NCBI GenBank assembly: GCA_903888515.1
Contig: CAISTY010000150.1
Span: forward strand, 1-48,002
Length of the DNA stretch: 48,002 nt
Direction: 5' to 3'
From: Akkermansiaceae bacterium
GTDB lineage: Bacteria > Verrucomicrobiota > Verrucomicrobiia > Verrucomicrobiales > Akkermansiaceae
Shown in pieces: positions 1 to 8,875 of the stretch. Made by a program: the position numbers and the translations under genes. Below the pieces are notes generated by a model, which saw nothing but the letters and a program-made list of their open reading frames with translations, was not told where the DNA came from and searched no databases. How positions within the stretch are numbered: the first letter of the stretch is position 1; each line of letters starts with the position of its first letter.

Positions 1-10
1 ATGGCCGCGC

Positions 11-342
11 ATGGGTCCATGGGTTGAAACCCACGGCTACCGTCGGTGGTCGCTCCGCGACCGGGAAATCGCCGACGCATGGATTCGTGCATTGGTTGCT
101 CCGCGACCGGTCTCTTGGTCGCGGAGCGACTTCGTGATGGTAGCCGTGGGTTTCAACCCACGGATCACCGGATCAACGACGGTCCGGCGTCGCGGCGCGA
201 CGCATGAAATCGCGCGCCACCATGTGGCATCCACCAGCCTCAAGCGTCGCTCCGCGACGCAATCCATATCTAACGAATGGTCCGTGGGTTGAAACCCACG
301 GCTACCATCGGTGGTCGCTCCGCGACCGGGAAGCATGCGTTG
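11..342. repeat. REP-like palindromic repeat cluster
   Basis: This stretch has no supportable gene. It holds three copies of a near-palindrome with core CCGTGGGTTGAAACCCACGG, at about 15-40, 138-166 and 279-304; the middle copy is inverted. Each is accompanied by a second small palindrome of the type GGTCGCTCCGCGACC (near 48-62, 115-131 and 312-326, with a variant at 244-259). Paired, inverted, hairpin-forming units like this are typical of REP/BIME elements mobilised in trans by RAYT transposases (Y1_Tnp family); no such transposase is in the window. The cluster lies 3' of the minus-strand gene ending at 407 and could protect or terminate its transcript. Confidence 0.75.
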
Positions 343-406
343 GCTGCTCCGTGACCGGTGAACATCATCGCATCACAATGGAAATCCAACCCACCAATCA
401 CACCGT

Positions 407-3400
407 TCATGAAAAATCACACAGCGCTTCGACATAAGCGGCGGACCCGTCGCGCAACCATCCGTCGAGTTGTGCCGGGTCCTTGAGTTGCTGGCCGCGC
501 AAGCGCGGCACCGCGATGTAGCGGGTTTCGATGGACGGCAGGTGGCTCATATCGACCCAGAGTTTTTCGAATTGGCAGACGGGGAACACATCCTCCTGGC
601 CGTGGCCCCAGCGTTTTTTTACCTCCTTAAGGGTGATATAGGTGGGCATTTTGGCGGCCAGTGTACGGATGGCGGCGGTGGTTTTCTCCGCGTCTCCAAC
701 ATCATCGCGGGTGAGTTTGAAGGCGGAGAGCAGTGCGTCGATGTCGATCCAGCAGGTATTACTGTTATAGTAGGTGAGGTTGAACTCATCCTCCTCGCGG
801 GGCATGGCGAGGCCCTCGACAAGTTGCGGTTTGCCGTTGACGCGGGCGAGGCCGCCACCGCGGTCTTCGAGGCGGCGGGTGATCACCTCGAAGGTGAGTC
901 CCGCGCCGCTGGCAAGGTGGTGGCCTAACAGCGCAGGGTCCAGGTTCATGCCGACGGTGTCGATGTTGTGCAGCACGAGGGTTTTGAGCTGCGGCCGCGA
1001 CTCCAACAACATGGCGAGCGTGCCATTGCGCAGGAGGTTGGGGATTTCATACCAATGGCCGACGGGATGCAGGCATTGCTGCGGCAGATTGTCGGTGTAA
1101 TCGGCGGCTTCGCCAGCGGATTGTGCCCAGTGGATGAGCGCGGATCGCAGGCTGTCGCGGACTTTCTGTTGTTGCACGTCGAGCGTCTGTTGGGGCATTT
1201 CCTCCCAGGCGAAGCGCAGGTCGCGCACGGTGGGGATGGTGCGCAGGCCGATGGCTTGTCCTGGGGAGAGCACCAGCGGTCCGGGATAACCGAAGTTGTG
1301 GTGCTGCTCGAGGAAGCTGCGGGTGGCATCGTGCGAGAAATAACTGGTGGTGATGATATGTGGCGGCGGCGTGCCGCAAAGCCGGCCGGTCTGGCGGCTT
1401 TTCGCCACATGGGTTTCGAGGAACGACCGGTGGCGGCTGGCGAATTTGCAGAACGGATGCAACGCTTTCACCACGCCCGCGCCCTGGGTCCAGCGCGATC
1501 CCGCACCGGCGGCGAGCGTGACCACGGCGACCTCGCCGTTAGCCAGCGCGGCAAGTCCTAGCGCGCGTTCACTATCAGGCAGAGATCCGGCGGTCGTGGC
1601 GTCGGTGAGATCGGAATCCACAACGTCCTCGATGACCACGTTGTCGGGCAGACGGTTCTGGGAGAGTCCGATGCGCCCGCTTTTGAGATCCTCGCGGATA
1701 TTCTCGTGCATCACGCGGTCAAAGCCGTGAATTTCCAGCAGGACGGCGAGTGAATCGCGGTTGGTGGCATTGTCGTTGTCGCCAGCGGGGAAAATCGCGT
1801 CAAAGAGCGTGTGAACCATGCCTTGCAACTCCGGGAGGGTGCGGCAAGCCGTGGCGAATTGGTCGAGTTCGGCGAGGCGCGCCGCGCCGAGATCCCGGCG
1901 TTCCATGCGCAGCAGGGGCGGGACCATGAACCGATAGTAACCCGCTGGCATCAGCGCACCGCTTCCAGTTAGAAGATCGGCCCATGTGCCGCGTTCGTTG
2001 ATGGCGAAATCATACACCACCGGATCCATGGCGAAGGGCAGTGCGGCAGCGAGCATCTGTTTGGTTTCCGACATGATTCGCTGTAGGACCTGTTGGCCCT
2101 CGGACTTGCGTTGCGGGGCGAAGATGAATCCCATGCCGCCGCCAGCCATGCCGCCTAACATCCAGAACCCCCAGAAATCATCGCCGAATGCAGCGCGGGT
2201 TTTGGCGATGAGTGTCTCGGTATATAAATTGCCAGCCCACGGGATGATCGTTTGGATGGGTCCGTCGAAATTCCCCGTGGTGGCAGCACCGATCGCCCGG
2301 ATATCTCCGTGCTTGAGCGCCACCAGGATACGCTCCAACACCCCGTGGGTTTGCTGGCGGGCGCTCCATTCCGGTTCGCTGCGCAGCAGGTATTTTTCGG
2401 TTACCATTTCGAGGATAGGGCCGACGTTCTGAGCCATGCCGCCATGGACAAGGACCAGTGAATCCTGGAGTTTTTGGCGGGCGGCGGCGGGCACCGCGTC
2501 CTCATCCAGGATTTGGTGGGTAGGCATCAAGCGGCCGCGGCTGATGCCGAACTCGGGATCACCGTCACGGGCGATCGCTCCGCAGATGAGTTTCATGCCC
2601 GGCCAGACGCCGCCCGAGTCCTGCCATCCACCGCCGGACCCGCCGATCCACTCCCCTAACAGCGCGCGGGCCAGCACGATGCGGCGCTCGTTTTCCGCCA
2701 GCGGTCCGGTGAGCGAGCGCGCCTGGCCGGTGGCACGCATGCACACACCGATCAACGCCGCCAGCAGATTGGTGGAAACGGCGAGGCGCGAGCCTTTCGG
2801 GATGTTGTTGACGTTGCTGACAATTTCCAAGCCGCGGCCCTGACCCGCGACACGCTCTAACAAATCGGCGAGGCTTTGGCCGGAGCCCTCGATGCCCGGC
2901 GGCACGATGCCGCTGGCGATGACGGCCGCCTTGAGCAAACCGAGGTAGTCCTTGGCGAAGTCGAACACCTCGCTGAGGCTGGTGATTTCCGCCGTGCATC
3001 CGAGATCCACACTGGTAAGGCGCAGCACCGGCTGCTCGATCACGCGCAGACTGGCCTCCACCGGCGGCGCGGGTTGCTTGTCGCGTCCGTGGACTGCCAG
3101 ATCCACCGAGATGTTGAGTACCTTCGCGCCCTCCGGATAGTCCATGCCGAGGAAAAAGATGTCACTCCACCCGCAATGGGTCAGGTCCATGCGGACCGGC
3201 GTGCGCTCGCGCAGTACCGGATAGAGACCGCTCACAGGATCGCGCAGCGTGAGTTCCTTGCGCAGGCGCAAAGGTTGATCGGCGGGATGGCCCATGCGGA
3301 ACATCCACTGGTTGCCGGTGACGTTGCGCACACTGCGGCGGACCTGGTCGGCCAGCGTCTGGAACGCGAGTTTCTGATAGGCCGAAGCCAGTGCGCTGGA

Positions 3401-3748
3401 TATCCCGTCGCCCGGGCCGGCCACCCGTTGGGTGGCGAGGAACGCATCGATGGCTTCCTCGAAGCGTCGTTCCAAAAGGTTTTCGTAGCCCTTGAACGGG
3501 ATGGCTCCCGGTTTGTTGGAAAAAGCCTCTGCGGCGAGGCGTGCGGGCAGGTGGAAACGGTGGAGCGCGTGGAGAAACAACAGCGCCCGCACACGCTGAT
3601 AGAGGTTGTCACTTTGGCGGCGGAAGACATCCAAGGCATCGGCCTCGGCCAGCAATTCCGCGAGACTCATGCCGGCACACGCCGCGTCGAGCGCCTGATT
3701 GCGGACCTGTTCATCCGGCGAAGTGATGAGTTCGGATAGGCGGGCCAT
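407..3748 (-). CDS. GHMP-kinase / sugar-1-phosphate nucleotidyltransferase fusion
   Basis: The protein has 1113 residues. Around residues 165-200 it resembles the N-terminal part of fucokinase-type GHMP kinases (VRMDLTHCGWSD, then VLNISVDL). Near residue 316 it has a degenerate GHMP ATP loop (IPKGSRLAVSTN), and further on a Gly-rich GGMAGGGMGFIF segment as in GHMP C-terminal domains. From about residue 740 it turns into a UDP-glucose-pyrophosphorylase-like domain with the nucleotide loop LAAGAGSRWTQG and a following VVKALHPF lysine. The inferred role is phosphorylation and nucleotide activation of a sugar; the sugar is unknown (fucose or glucose-1-P are candidates). The kinase-first order is opposite to Bacteroides FKP. 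The gene starts 8 bp after a second nucleotidyltransferase ends, so the two are probably one operon. The ATP loop departs from consensus, so kinase activity is uncertain. Confidence 0.75.
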   Translation of the reverse strand: MARLSELITSPDEQVRNQALDAACAGMSLAELLAEADALDVFRRQSDNLYQRVRALLFLHALHRFHLPARLAAEAFSNKPGAIPFKGYENLLERRFEEAIDAFLATQRVAGPGDGISSALASAYQKLAFQTLADQVRRSVRNVTGNQWMFRMGHPADQPLRLRKELTLRDPVSGLYPVLRERTPVRMDLTHCGWSDIFFLGMDYPEGAKVLNISVDLAVHGRDKQPAPPVEASLRVIEQPVLRLTSVDLGCTAEITSLSEVFDFAKDYLGLLKAAVIASGIVPPGIEGSGQSLADLLERVAGQGRGLEIVSNVNNIPKGSRLAVSTNLLAALIGVCMRATGQARSLTGPLAENERRIVLARALLGEWIGGSGGGWQDSGGVWPGMKLICGAIARDGDPEFGISRGRLMPTHQILDEDAVPAAARQKLQDSLVLVHGGMAQNVGPILEMVTEKYLLRSEPEWSARQQTHGVLERILVALKHGDIRAIGAATTGNFDGPIQTIIPWAGNLYTETLIAKTRAAFGDDFWGFWMLGGMAGGGMGFIFAPQRKSEGQQVLQRIMSETKQMLAAALPFAMDPVVYDFAINERGTWADLLTGSGALMPAGYYRFMVPPLLRMERRDLGAARLAELDQFATACRTLPELQGMVHTLFDAIFPAGDNDNATNRDSLAVLLEIHGFDRVMHENIREDLKSGRIGLSQNRLPDNVVIEDVVDSDLTDATTAGSLPDSERALGLAALANGEVAVVTLAAGAGSRWTQGAGVVKALHPFCKFASRHRSFLETHVAKSRQTGRLCGTPPPHIITTSYFSHDATRSFLEQHHNFGYPGPLVLSPGQAIGLRTIPTVRDLRFAWEEMPQQTLDVQQQKVRDSLRSALIHWAQSAGEAADYTDNLPQQCLHPVGHWYEIPNLLRNGTLAMLLESRPQLKTLVLHNIDTVGMNLDPALLGHHLASGAGLTFEVITRRLEDRGGGLARVNGKPQLVEGLAMPREEDEFNLTYYNSNTCWIDIDALLSAFKLTRDDVGDAEKTTAAIRTLAAKMPTYITLKEVKKRWGHGQEDVFPVCQFEKLWVDMSHLPSIETRYIAVPRLRGQQLKDPAQLDGWLRDGSAAYVEALCDFS

Positions 3749-3755
3749 GATCGGA

Positions 3756-4589
3756 TCAGGACTGGGATTGGACGAGCGATTCGACGATCAGGGTGAGCAC
3801 CTCGTCGCGGTCCTTGCCAGCCAGGCCGAGGGCGAGTTGGGTACTGAGCAGGCCGTAGTGGAGATCGATGTCATGGCGGCGGCCTTGGAGTTCGTGGGCG
3901 AGGTAACGCTCGCGGTGCGCGGTTTCCGCCAGCGCGACTGAAAGATCCGCATGGCCGTCGGTGAGCTGCCGTCCGAGGATATCCATCACCGACGGGGTGA
4001 GCACGTGCATGCCGAAGAAACACAAATAGTTGCCGGCGCGCAGGCCCGGCACCACGAGTTTCTGTTCCGCCTCTGTGGGCGAGGGTTTTTCGATGACCGT
4101 CTCGATTTCATAGAGTCTATCGGAACCGGGAACGCGACGCCCACCGACACACCCGTAATAAGGAAGCTTGCTTTCATGGGTGGCCTGCACGGCAGACACC
4201 GCGCAATGCCCGACATCGGCAGTGGCGAGCAATTGGGCCGTGCAGGATGTCTCGGTGCGGCTGGTGTAAAGGTGATCGCCCACCATCAGGAGAAACGGAT
4301 CGCTGCCGGTAAATGCAGCGGCGCAATGCACTGCGTGACCGTAGCCGAGCGCCGCGGTTTGCGGGATGAAGCGCATCTGGCGGGCCAGCGAACCGGCGGC
4401 GGCGGCATAGGCGGCCTCATCCCCGGGACAAACGATCACCGCGATTTCGCCGATACCGGCACTCACGATTTCCCCGGCAAGGATGGCAAGAGCGGATTTC
4501 GGCACGCCATCGCAGTCCACAAACGTCTGCAATGGCAGCATGCGCTGGTTTTTCCCGGCGGCGGTAATGACAGCTTTAGCAACTTTCAC
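3756..4589 (-). CDS. GalU-type sugar-1-phosphate nucleotidyltransferase
   Basis: This is an NTP_transferase-family protein. The N-terminal KAVITAAGKNQRMLPLQ matches the nucleotide-binding loop of glucose-1-phosphate uridylyl- or thymidylyltransferases, and VGDHLYTSRTE supplies the acidic metal-binding region. GTG at 4589 is taken as the start because the conserved beta-strand begins four codons later; the ORF remains open up to 4739, but that extension runs through a REP-like repeat and has no family similarity. The length of about 277 residues suits the family. It is directly upstream of, and probably cotranscribed with, the kinase-pyrophosphorylase fusion, so both likely supply nucleotide sugars for envelope or exopolysaccharide. 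Substrate specificity cannot be read from sequence. Confidence 0.8.
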   Translation of the reverse strand: MKVAKAVITAAGKNQRMLPLQTFVDCDGVPKSALAILAGEIVSAGIGEIAVIVCPGDEAAYAAAAGSLARQMRFIPQTAALGYGHAVHCAAAFTGSDPFLLMVGDHLYTSRTETSCTAQLLATADVGHCAVSAVQATHESKLPYYGCVGGRRVPGSDRLYEIETVIEKPSPTEAEQKLVVPGLRAGNYLCFFGMHVLTPSVMDILGRQLTDGHADLSVALAETAHRERYLAHELQGRRHDIDLHYGLLSTQLALGLAGKDRDEVLTLIVESLVQSQS

Positions 4590-4665
4590 AGCCGCAAGCT
4601 GCCAGATATTGAACCAAGAAACAAGCCAAGATCCGCGGGATGGCAAATCGCTGATCGTGGATTTG

Positions 4666-4740
4666 TCGTGGCGGCGGTTTTTAACCGCCATCATGCCGTG
4701 ATGTGAAATAAGGGCATGGCGGTTGGAAACCGCCGCCACG
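4666..4740. repeat. Inverted pair of GGCGGTT-type REP elements
   Basis: Two arms face each other: GTGGCGGCGGTTTTTAACC on the left and a matching GGTTGGAAACCGCCGCCAC on the right. They are separated by a short spacer that is itself partly palindromic (ATCATGCCGTGATG). Each arm is also a small hairpin. The same core recurs singly after both copies of typA (near 13634 and 17667). It sits between the EEP lipoprotein gene and the galU-like gene and would form a large cruciform or an mRNA-stabilising or terminating structure. Confidence 0.75.
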
Positions 4741-4745
4741 GCTCC

Positions 4746-5831
4746 TCACTTCAAGATCGCGAGCAGCGGTCGATGATCGGAGGCATCGATCCATGCCGGA
4801 TCATCGATGATGTGGGAGGCGGGGAAATCCACCTCGGATTTGAGCGCGCGGGAAATCATGACATAATCAAAACGCGTGTAGATGTCGTGCAACTCCCAGT
4901 AGTGGGTCCAAGCTTCGCCGCGCGAGTCCTTGAAGGGAATTGCTGTTAGATAGCCGGGGTCGGTGTAATTGCCGGTCACCGTCCTGAACGCCTTGCTCGG
5001 ACGCGTGTCGTTGAAGTCGCCGTAAACGATCAGTCGGGCGTCCGCGTCTGCGAGCAGGATGGCATCCACATGGCGGCGCAGCAGGCGGGCTTCATGGATG
5101 CGCATTTCCTCCTGGTCCAAGCCTTCGATTTCCCGTTTGGATTTCAGATGGACGCCGAGGAAGCGATAGGATTTCCCGTGAGCCTTGATAGAGGTATCGA
5201 GGATTCCGCGGTTGATGGCGAAGGTTTGGCCTTTCATTTGGAATTCCGTGGTGGCGGGTTTGGCTGACGGGGTGATCGGGAAGCGCGACAGGATTCCGAG
5301 ATGGCGGACGGGGTCCGATCCGCCCGTGAAATGGGAATAGCCCAAGTCGAGGCCCGCTGTTTTGAGGGATTGCTGGATTTCCGCGAGATCCTTGACCTCG
5401 CCGATTTCGCAGAGACCGACGACATCCGGGGCGTTTTTCACCAGGATGCTCACAACCGTCTGTTTTTCCGCAGCGGGCTTGGGCGAGCTTGACACGGGTT
5501 TCCGATTCACGAGGCGATCCATCGTCAACCAGTTTTCGACATTGTAGGCGATGAAGCGCAACCCGTTCGTGGTAGGGCCCGCCGCTGGTGGCGCAGACGA
5601 TTGCGCCGGGTCTTTGATGCGCGCGCGCGGATGCTTCGGTGCGGCTGCTGGCGCGTGGGCGGCTTCCTTCGCAGCGGGCTGCCGGACGCCCGGGCTGTCC
5701 CATTCGGGGGAGCCGCTTTTTTTGTTACACGACGAGGATCCGAGGGCAACGAGTGCCAACAAAACGGCCCCGGCGAACTCCGAGGCACGCTTGGCAAGGT
5801 GACCGGAAATCCGCCCGTGAATCATGAACAT
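4746..5831 (-). CDS. Endonuclease/exonuclease/phosphatase-family lipoprotein
   Basis: The protein has 361 residues with a hydrophobic signal segment ending in LGSSSC, an imperfect lipobox, followed by a Pro/Ala-rich linker to about residue 85. The rest is an EEP (DNase I-like) fold. Its motifs appear in order: AYNVENW, VVGLCEIGE with the metal-binding Glu, GVHLKS, YGDFNDT with catalytic Asp and Asn, FDYVMIS, and the terminal SDHRPLL with the catalytic Asp-His. It may hydrolyse extracytoplasmic phosphodiesters, such as DNA, or phospholipid headgroups. The start overlaps the tatA stop as TAATG, so translation is probably coupled to tatA. ATG at 5825 is an alternative start. Export is inferred from the signal sequence. 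Confidence 0.85.
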   Translation of the reverse strand: MFMIHGRISGHLAKRASEFAGAVLLALVALGSSSCNKKSGSPEWDSPGVRQPAAKEAAHAPAAAPKHPRARIKDPAQSSAPPAAGPTTNGLRFIAYNVENWLTMDRLVNRKPVSSSPKPAAEKQTVVSILVKNAPDVVGLCEIGEVKDLAEIQQSLKTAGLDLGYSHFTGGSDPVRHLGILSRFPITPSAKPATTEFQMKGQTFAINRGILDTSIKAHGKSYRFLGVHLKSKREIEGLDQEEMRIHEARLLRRHVDAILLADADARLIVYGDFNDTRPSKAFRTVTGNYTDPGYLTAIPFKDSRGEAWTHYWELHDIYTRFDYVMISRALKSEVDFPASHIIDDPAWIDASDHRPLLAILK

Positions 5832-6043
5832 TACGCGTCGTGGGGCTCTTTGGCCGGGCTGTCCTTGACGCGGACGTCGATTTCGGCACGGGTGATCTCC
5901 TTTTCAAAATCATCGCGGGCTTTCTTGAATTCGCCCATGCTCTTGCCGATCCCACGGGCGAGTTCCGGCAGTTTTTTGGCTCCGAAGAGCAACAGGATCA
6001 CGACGAAAATCATGATCATCTCAGGCATTCCAATAGGTCCCAT
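5831..6043 (-). CDS. tatA: Sec-independent protein translocase TatA/E
   Basis: This 70-residue protein opens with MGPIGMPEMIMIFVVILLLF, one transmembrane helix, followed by the FGAKKLPELARGIG amphipathic helix that is diagnostic of TatA/TatE, and ends in a charged tail. ATG at 6043 is chosen because the TatA N-terminus starts there; the longer open frame upstream is unrelated. TatA forms the export pore with TatBC, which are not in this window. Several proteins encoded here carry twin-arginine signals (genes at 8876 and 38371), so the pathway is likely in use. It is downstream of rsmE with an 82-bp gap and overlaps the lipoprotein gene by one base. Confidence 0.93.
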   Translation of the reverse strand: MGPIGMPEMIMIFVVILLLFGAKKLPELARGIGKSMGEFKKARDDFEKEITRAEIDVRVKDSPAKEPHDA

Positions 6044-6125
6044 AATGTGAGTGTGGTTGTTGCTGGATATTCTATGGCCGCTTTCAACCTCTTGCAACGC
6101 ATTTACCAAAAAACCTTCCGGGCAT

Positions 6126-6851
6126 TCAATGGATAGGGTCGGAAAACTCGTATCGCAGGGCGGCGAGACAGAAAAGAGTGGCCGTTTCGACGCGCAGCAC
6201 AATGGAGCCCAGAGATACGGGCAGGAATCCAACGGCGAGGGCATGCCCGGTTTCCGCAGATGAAAAATCGCCTTCAGGACCAATCAACAGCGTCACCGCG
6301 CGGGTGGCGGGGGCGGCATGCAGGACTTGGCGCAACGGGCGGGCACCGGGTGCCAGCGATGCGATGAGCTTCAAATCCAATGTCTCGGACTGGGTGGCCA
6401 TCCAACGATCCATGGACAGCGGATCGGCAATGACCGGCAACGTGTCCTGTCCGCATTGTTTGCAGGCCTCCAAAGCAATGCGGCGCCACTTGGCGGATTT
6501 TCCTTCGCCGGGTTGCACGACGGTGTGGCGGGTCACCAGCGGTTGGATGACGGCGATGCCGAGTTCAACGGCTTTTTGGACGATGATGTCCATGATTTTC
6601 CCCTTCGGGATTGCCTGGGCCAAGGTGATGACGGGCCACGGCGCGGGCAGGGTTTGCGGGTCGCCGAGTTGCAGCGCAACACGATGCCGCGCGACACTGA
6701 GCACTTCCGCCTTGGCGTGGCGTCCGCAACCATCGAAAACCGTGATGAATGCGCCACTCCTGAGGCGCAACACCTGCGCGAGATGACGCGCTTCCGCACC
6801 TTCCAACATGGATGCCTGCCAGGCTTCGGGAGGTAGGAAAAACCGCGACAT
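6126..6851 (-). CDS. rsmE: 16S rRNA (uracil-1498-N3)-methyltransferase RsmE
   Basis: The family is a SPOUT methyltransferase that methylates U1498 in helix 44 of 16S rRNA. The N-terminus MSRFFLPPEAW and the PUA-like part with EARHLAQVLRLR are typical. The SAM-binding knot at the C-terminus shows LLIGPEGDFSSAE and LGSIVLRVETA, both RsmE signatures, and QAIPKGKIMDIIVQKAVELG is the conserved central stretch. ATG at 6851 is preferred over 6887 because the conserved MSRFF begins there and the extension runs into simple repeats. Length is about 241 residues, normal for the family. Confidence 0.93.
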   Translation of the reverse strand: MSRFFLPPEAWQASMLEGAEARHLAQVLRLRSGAFITVFDGCGRHAKAEVLSVARHRVALQLGDPQTLPAPWPVITLAQAIPKGKIMDIIVQKAVELGIAVIQPLVTRHTVVQPGEGKSAKWRRIALEACKQCGQDTLPVIADPLSMDRWMATQSETLDLKLIASLAPGARPLRQVLHAAPATRAVTLLIGPEGDFSSAETGHALAVGFLPVSLGSIVLRVETATLFCLAALRYEFSDPIH

Positions 6852-7046
6852 GGTACAAGACGCAAGACTTGAAGACACAAGACTCAAGAAAAGAAGTTAT
6901 CAGTTATCAGTTATCAGTTATCGGGAAAAAGACAGAAGACCGCTGCGCTCTCAGACAGAAGACTGAAGACAGAAGAAAAGAGAGCTTCTCGCGGACTGTG
7001 CCTCTGCCATTTCTTGTCTTGCGTCTTGTATCTTCAAGTCTTGTGT
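6852..7046. repeat. Simple-repeat block with 21-nt inverted arms and a TATCAGT heptamer run
   Basis: This is a non-coding gap between dnaJ and rsmE. Arms of 21 nt at 6863-6883 (CAAGACTTGAAGACACAAGA and one more base) and 7023-7043 are inverted copies with one mismatch. Between them lie about three to four tandem TATCAGT heptamers (6898-6924) and several GACAGAAGA-type words. The same vocabulary recurs near 18900, 25260 and, in another form, 47000. Confidence 0.8.
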
Positions 7047-7051
7047 CTTTC

Positions 7052-8194
7052 CTACAGCTCGAAGAAGCGTTTGGCCTTTTGGAAAAAACCTTTTTGCATC
7101 GGGGAGTTTTGCTCGCCGATGGATTCCGAGAAGGCGCGGAGTTTTTCCTGTTGTTCGGTGTTGAGTTTGGTGGGGACTTCGACCTGGACGCGGACGTTGA
7201 GGTCGCCGCGGCGGGCGTTGCTGAGGGCGGGGATGCCTTTTTCGCGGAGCCGGAAAATGGTGCCGCCTTGAGTGCCGGCGGGTATTTTGATTGACGATTG
7301 GCCGTCGAGCGATGGGACCTTGAGTTCGCCGCCGAGCGCCGCCACGGAAAACGGCAAAGGCACTTCGCAGAAAAGATCCGCGTGATCACGCTCGAAGACG
7401 TCGTGATCCCGGACGTGCAGGAAGACATAAAGATCGCCTGCGGATCCGCCGCGCACCCCGGCGTCACCATTTCCGCTGGATCGCAGGCGGGTGCCGGTAT
7501 CGACGCCGGCCGGGATGCGGAGTTTGATACGGCTGTCACGCTGGACACGGCCTTCGCCTTTGCAAACGCCACAGGGATCGGAGATGGTTTCGCCAGCACC
7601 GCGGCATTCCGGGCAGGTCGATTGTTGGATGAAAATACCGGCTTGGCGGGCGATCACGCCACGACCACCGCAGGTCGAGCAGACTCTCACACCGCCGGAC
7701 CCTCTGGTGCCTTTGGAAGCGCAGGTTTCGCACGGCACATTGCGTTCGATTTCGAGTTCTTTTTCGACTCCGCGAGCGGCTTCTTCGAGGGAGATTTCGA
7801 GGTCGTAGCGCAGGTCGCTGCCACGTTGTTTGCCGGAGCCTTTGCGATGCGTGCCGCCGCCACCGAAGAACTCCTCGAAGCCGCCGCCAAATGCGCTGCC
7901 GAAGACCTGCGAGAAAAGATCCATCGGATCGTGGAAACCTCCGCCGGGACGCCCGCCGCCGGCACCGGAGAAGGCGGCGTGGCCGTAGCGGTCGTAGGCC
8001 GCCCGCTTGTCCGCATCACTGAGCGCCTCGTAGGCTTCGCCGAGTTCCTTGAACTTGTCCTCGGCGGTATGGTCGCCCGGGTTTTTGTCCGGGTGGTATT
8101 GAACCGCGAGCTTGCGATACGCCCGCTTGATTTCATCCGCACTGGCAGTGCGCGCAACGCCGAGCACTTCGTAATAATCGCGTTTTTCAGCCAT
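7052..8194 (-). CDS. dnaJ: Molecular chaperone DnaJ
   Basis: This type I Hsp40 has 380 residues. The N-terminal J domain carries [11 protein letters not shown] and the HPD tripeptide ([11 protein letters not shown]), followed by a Gly/Phe-rich linker. The zinc domain has four Cys pairs: CETC, CSTC, CPEC and CGVC. The C-terminal substrate domains end in [14 protein letters not shown]. The first zinc repeat is slightly off consensus (CETCASKG). ATG at 8194 is used because [12 protein letters not shown] is the canonical N-terminus. It lies 4 bp after grpE in the same direction, so GrpE and DnaJ are co-produced as DnaK co-chaperones; dnaK is not in the window. No CIRCE element was seen upstream. 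Confidence 0.97.
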   Translation of the reverse strand: MAEKRDYYEVLGVARTASADEIKRAYRKLAVQYHPDKNPGDHTAEDKFKELGEAYEALSDADKRAAYDRYGHAAFSGAGGGRPGGGFHDPMDLFSQVFGSAFGGGFEEFFGGGGTHRKGSGKQRGSDLRYDLEISLEEAARGVEKELEIERNVPCETCASKGTRGSGGVRVCSTCGGRGVIARQAGIFIQQSTCPECRGAGETISDPCGVCKGEGRVQRDSRIKLRIPAGVDTGTRLRSSGNGDAGVRGGSAGDLYVFLHVRDHDVFERDHADLFCEVPLPFSVAALGGELKVPSLDGQSSIKIPAGTQGGTIFRLREKGIPALSNARRGDLNVRVQVEVPTKLNTEQQEKLRAFSESIGEQNSPMQKGFFQKAKRFFEL

Positions 8195-8198
8195 GATG

Positions 8199-8756
8199 TT
8201 AGGCCCCGCCTCCTTCCGACGCTTGCGGCATTTTGGAAACCACCACACTCGCCGGGCGGAGCAGTCGGTCGCGCAGTTTGTAACCGCGGCGGATCACGCG
8301 CAGGATGCGTCCCTCATCTCCGGCGGAGCATTCCTCTTCGGCCACCGCATCGTGGAGATTGGGATCGAAATGCCCGTTGGCCGGGATTTCCACGACGCCC
8401 TGGGAGGCGAGGAAATCGCTGAGTTGGCGGCGCACCATGTCCATGCCGATGTAGATCATCGATGACGTCTCTTGGGCAGCGGCTTGCATGCCCATTTCAA
8501 AATTGTCAATGACGGGCAGGATTTCCTCAAGCAGACGCTGGTTGGAGTAACGAATGGCTTCCTCGCGTTCACGGGCCGTGCGTTTGCGCAGGTTGTCGAT
8601 TTCCGCAGCCGTGCGCAGCGAAATCTCCTTCCATTTCGCGGCTTCGGCTGCGAGTTCTTCCCATGGGTCCAGGGTATCGGCGTCCGGCATGGGCGGCACT
8701 TCGGTGTTTTCCTCCGGTGCGTCAGAGGTTGGGGGCGGGTCGTTGTCGGCTTGCAT
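8199..8756 (-). CDS. grpE: Nucleotide exchange factor GrpE
   Basis: The protein has 185 residues. An acidic, Pro-rich disordered N-terminus of about 30 residues is followed by the long GrpE coiled coil ([20 protein letters not shown]) and the C-terminal beta domain with [13 protein letters not shown] and [20 protein letters not shown], the family signature. It catalyses ADP release from DnaK. Its stop is 4 bp before dnaJ, which forms a two-gene heat-shock operon. Confidence 0.96.
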   Translation of the reverse strand: MQADNDPPPTSDAPEENTEVPPMPDADTLDPWEELAAEAAKWKEISLRTAAEIDNLRKRTAREREEAIRYSNQRLLEEILPVIDNFEMGMQAAAQETSSMIYIGMDMVRRQLSDFLASQGVVEIPANGHFDPNLHDAVAEEECSAGDEGRILRVIRRGYKLRDRLLRPASVVVSKMPQASEGGGA

Positions 8757-8764
8757 GGCGCATA

Positions 8765-8792
8765 GCTGTAGTCAGGAATGCACACGCGTCAA
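8765..8792 (-). promoter_or_regulatory. Possible sigma70-like promoter of grpE-dnaJ
   Basis: Read on the minus strand there is TTGACG (8792-8787), a 16-nt spacer and TACAGC (8770-8765). The -35 is good and the -10 poor. The -10 is only about 9 nt from the grpE ATG, which would make a nearly leaderless transcript. Weak prediction. Confidence 0.25.
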
Positions 8793-8816
8793 TCCCTTGG
8801 CGAAGGAATTGACAGG

Positions 8817-8839
8817 GGGCACCGCAATGGAGGGTGCCC
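8817..8839 (-). terminator. Hairpin downstream of the 8876 oxidoreductase gene
   Basis: GGGCACC and GGTGCCC form a perfect 7-bp stem with a 9-nt loop, 37 bp past the stop of the minus-strand oxidoreductase gene. There is no clear T-run after it, so intrinsic termination is possible but unproven. Confidence 0.4.
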
Positions 8840-8875
8840 TGCCCGCGCTCAACCACATGGTGATGAGGGATGGGA

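Noticed and set aside
8757..8875. CIRCE/HrcA operator upstream of grpE
   Set aside because: No TTAGCACTC-N9-GAGTGCTAA or close variant is present.
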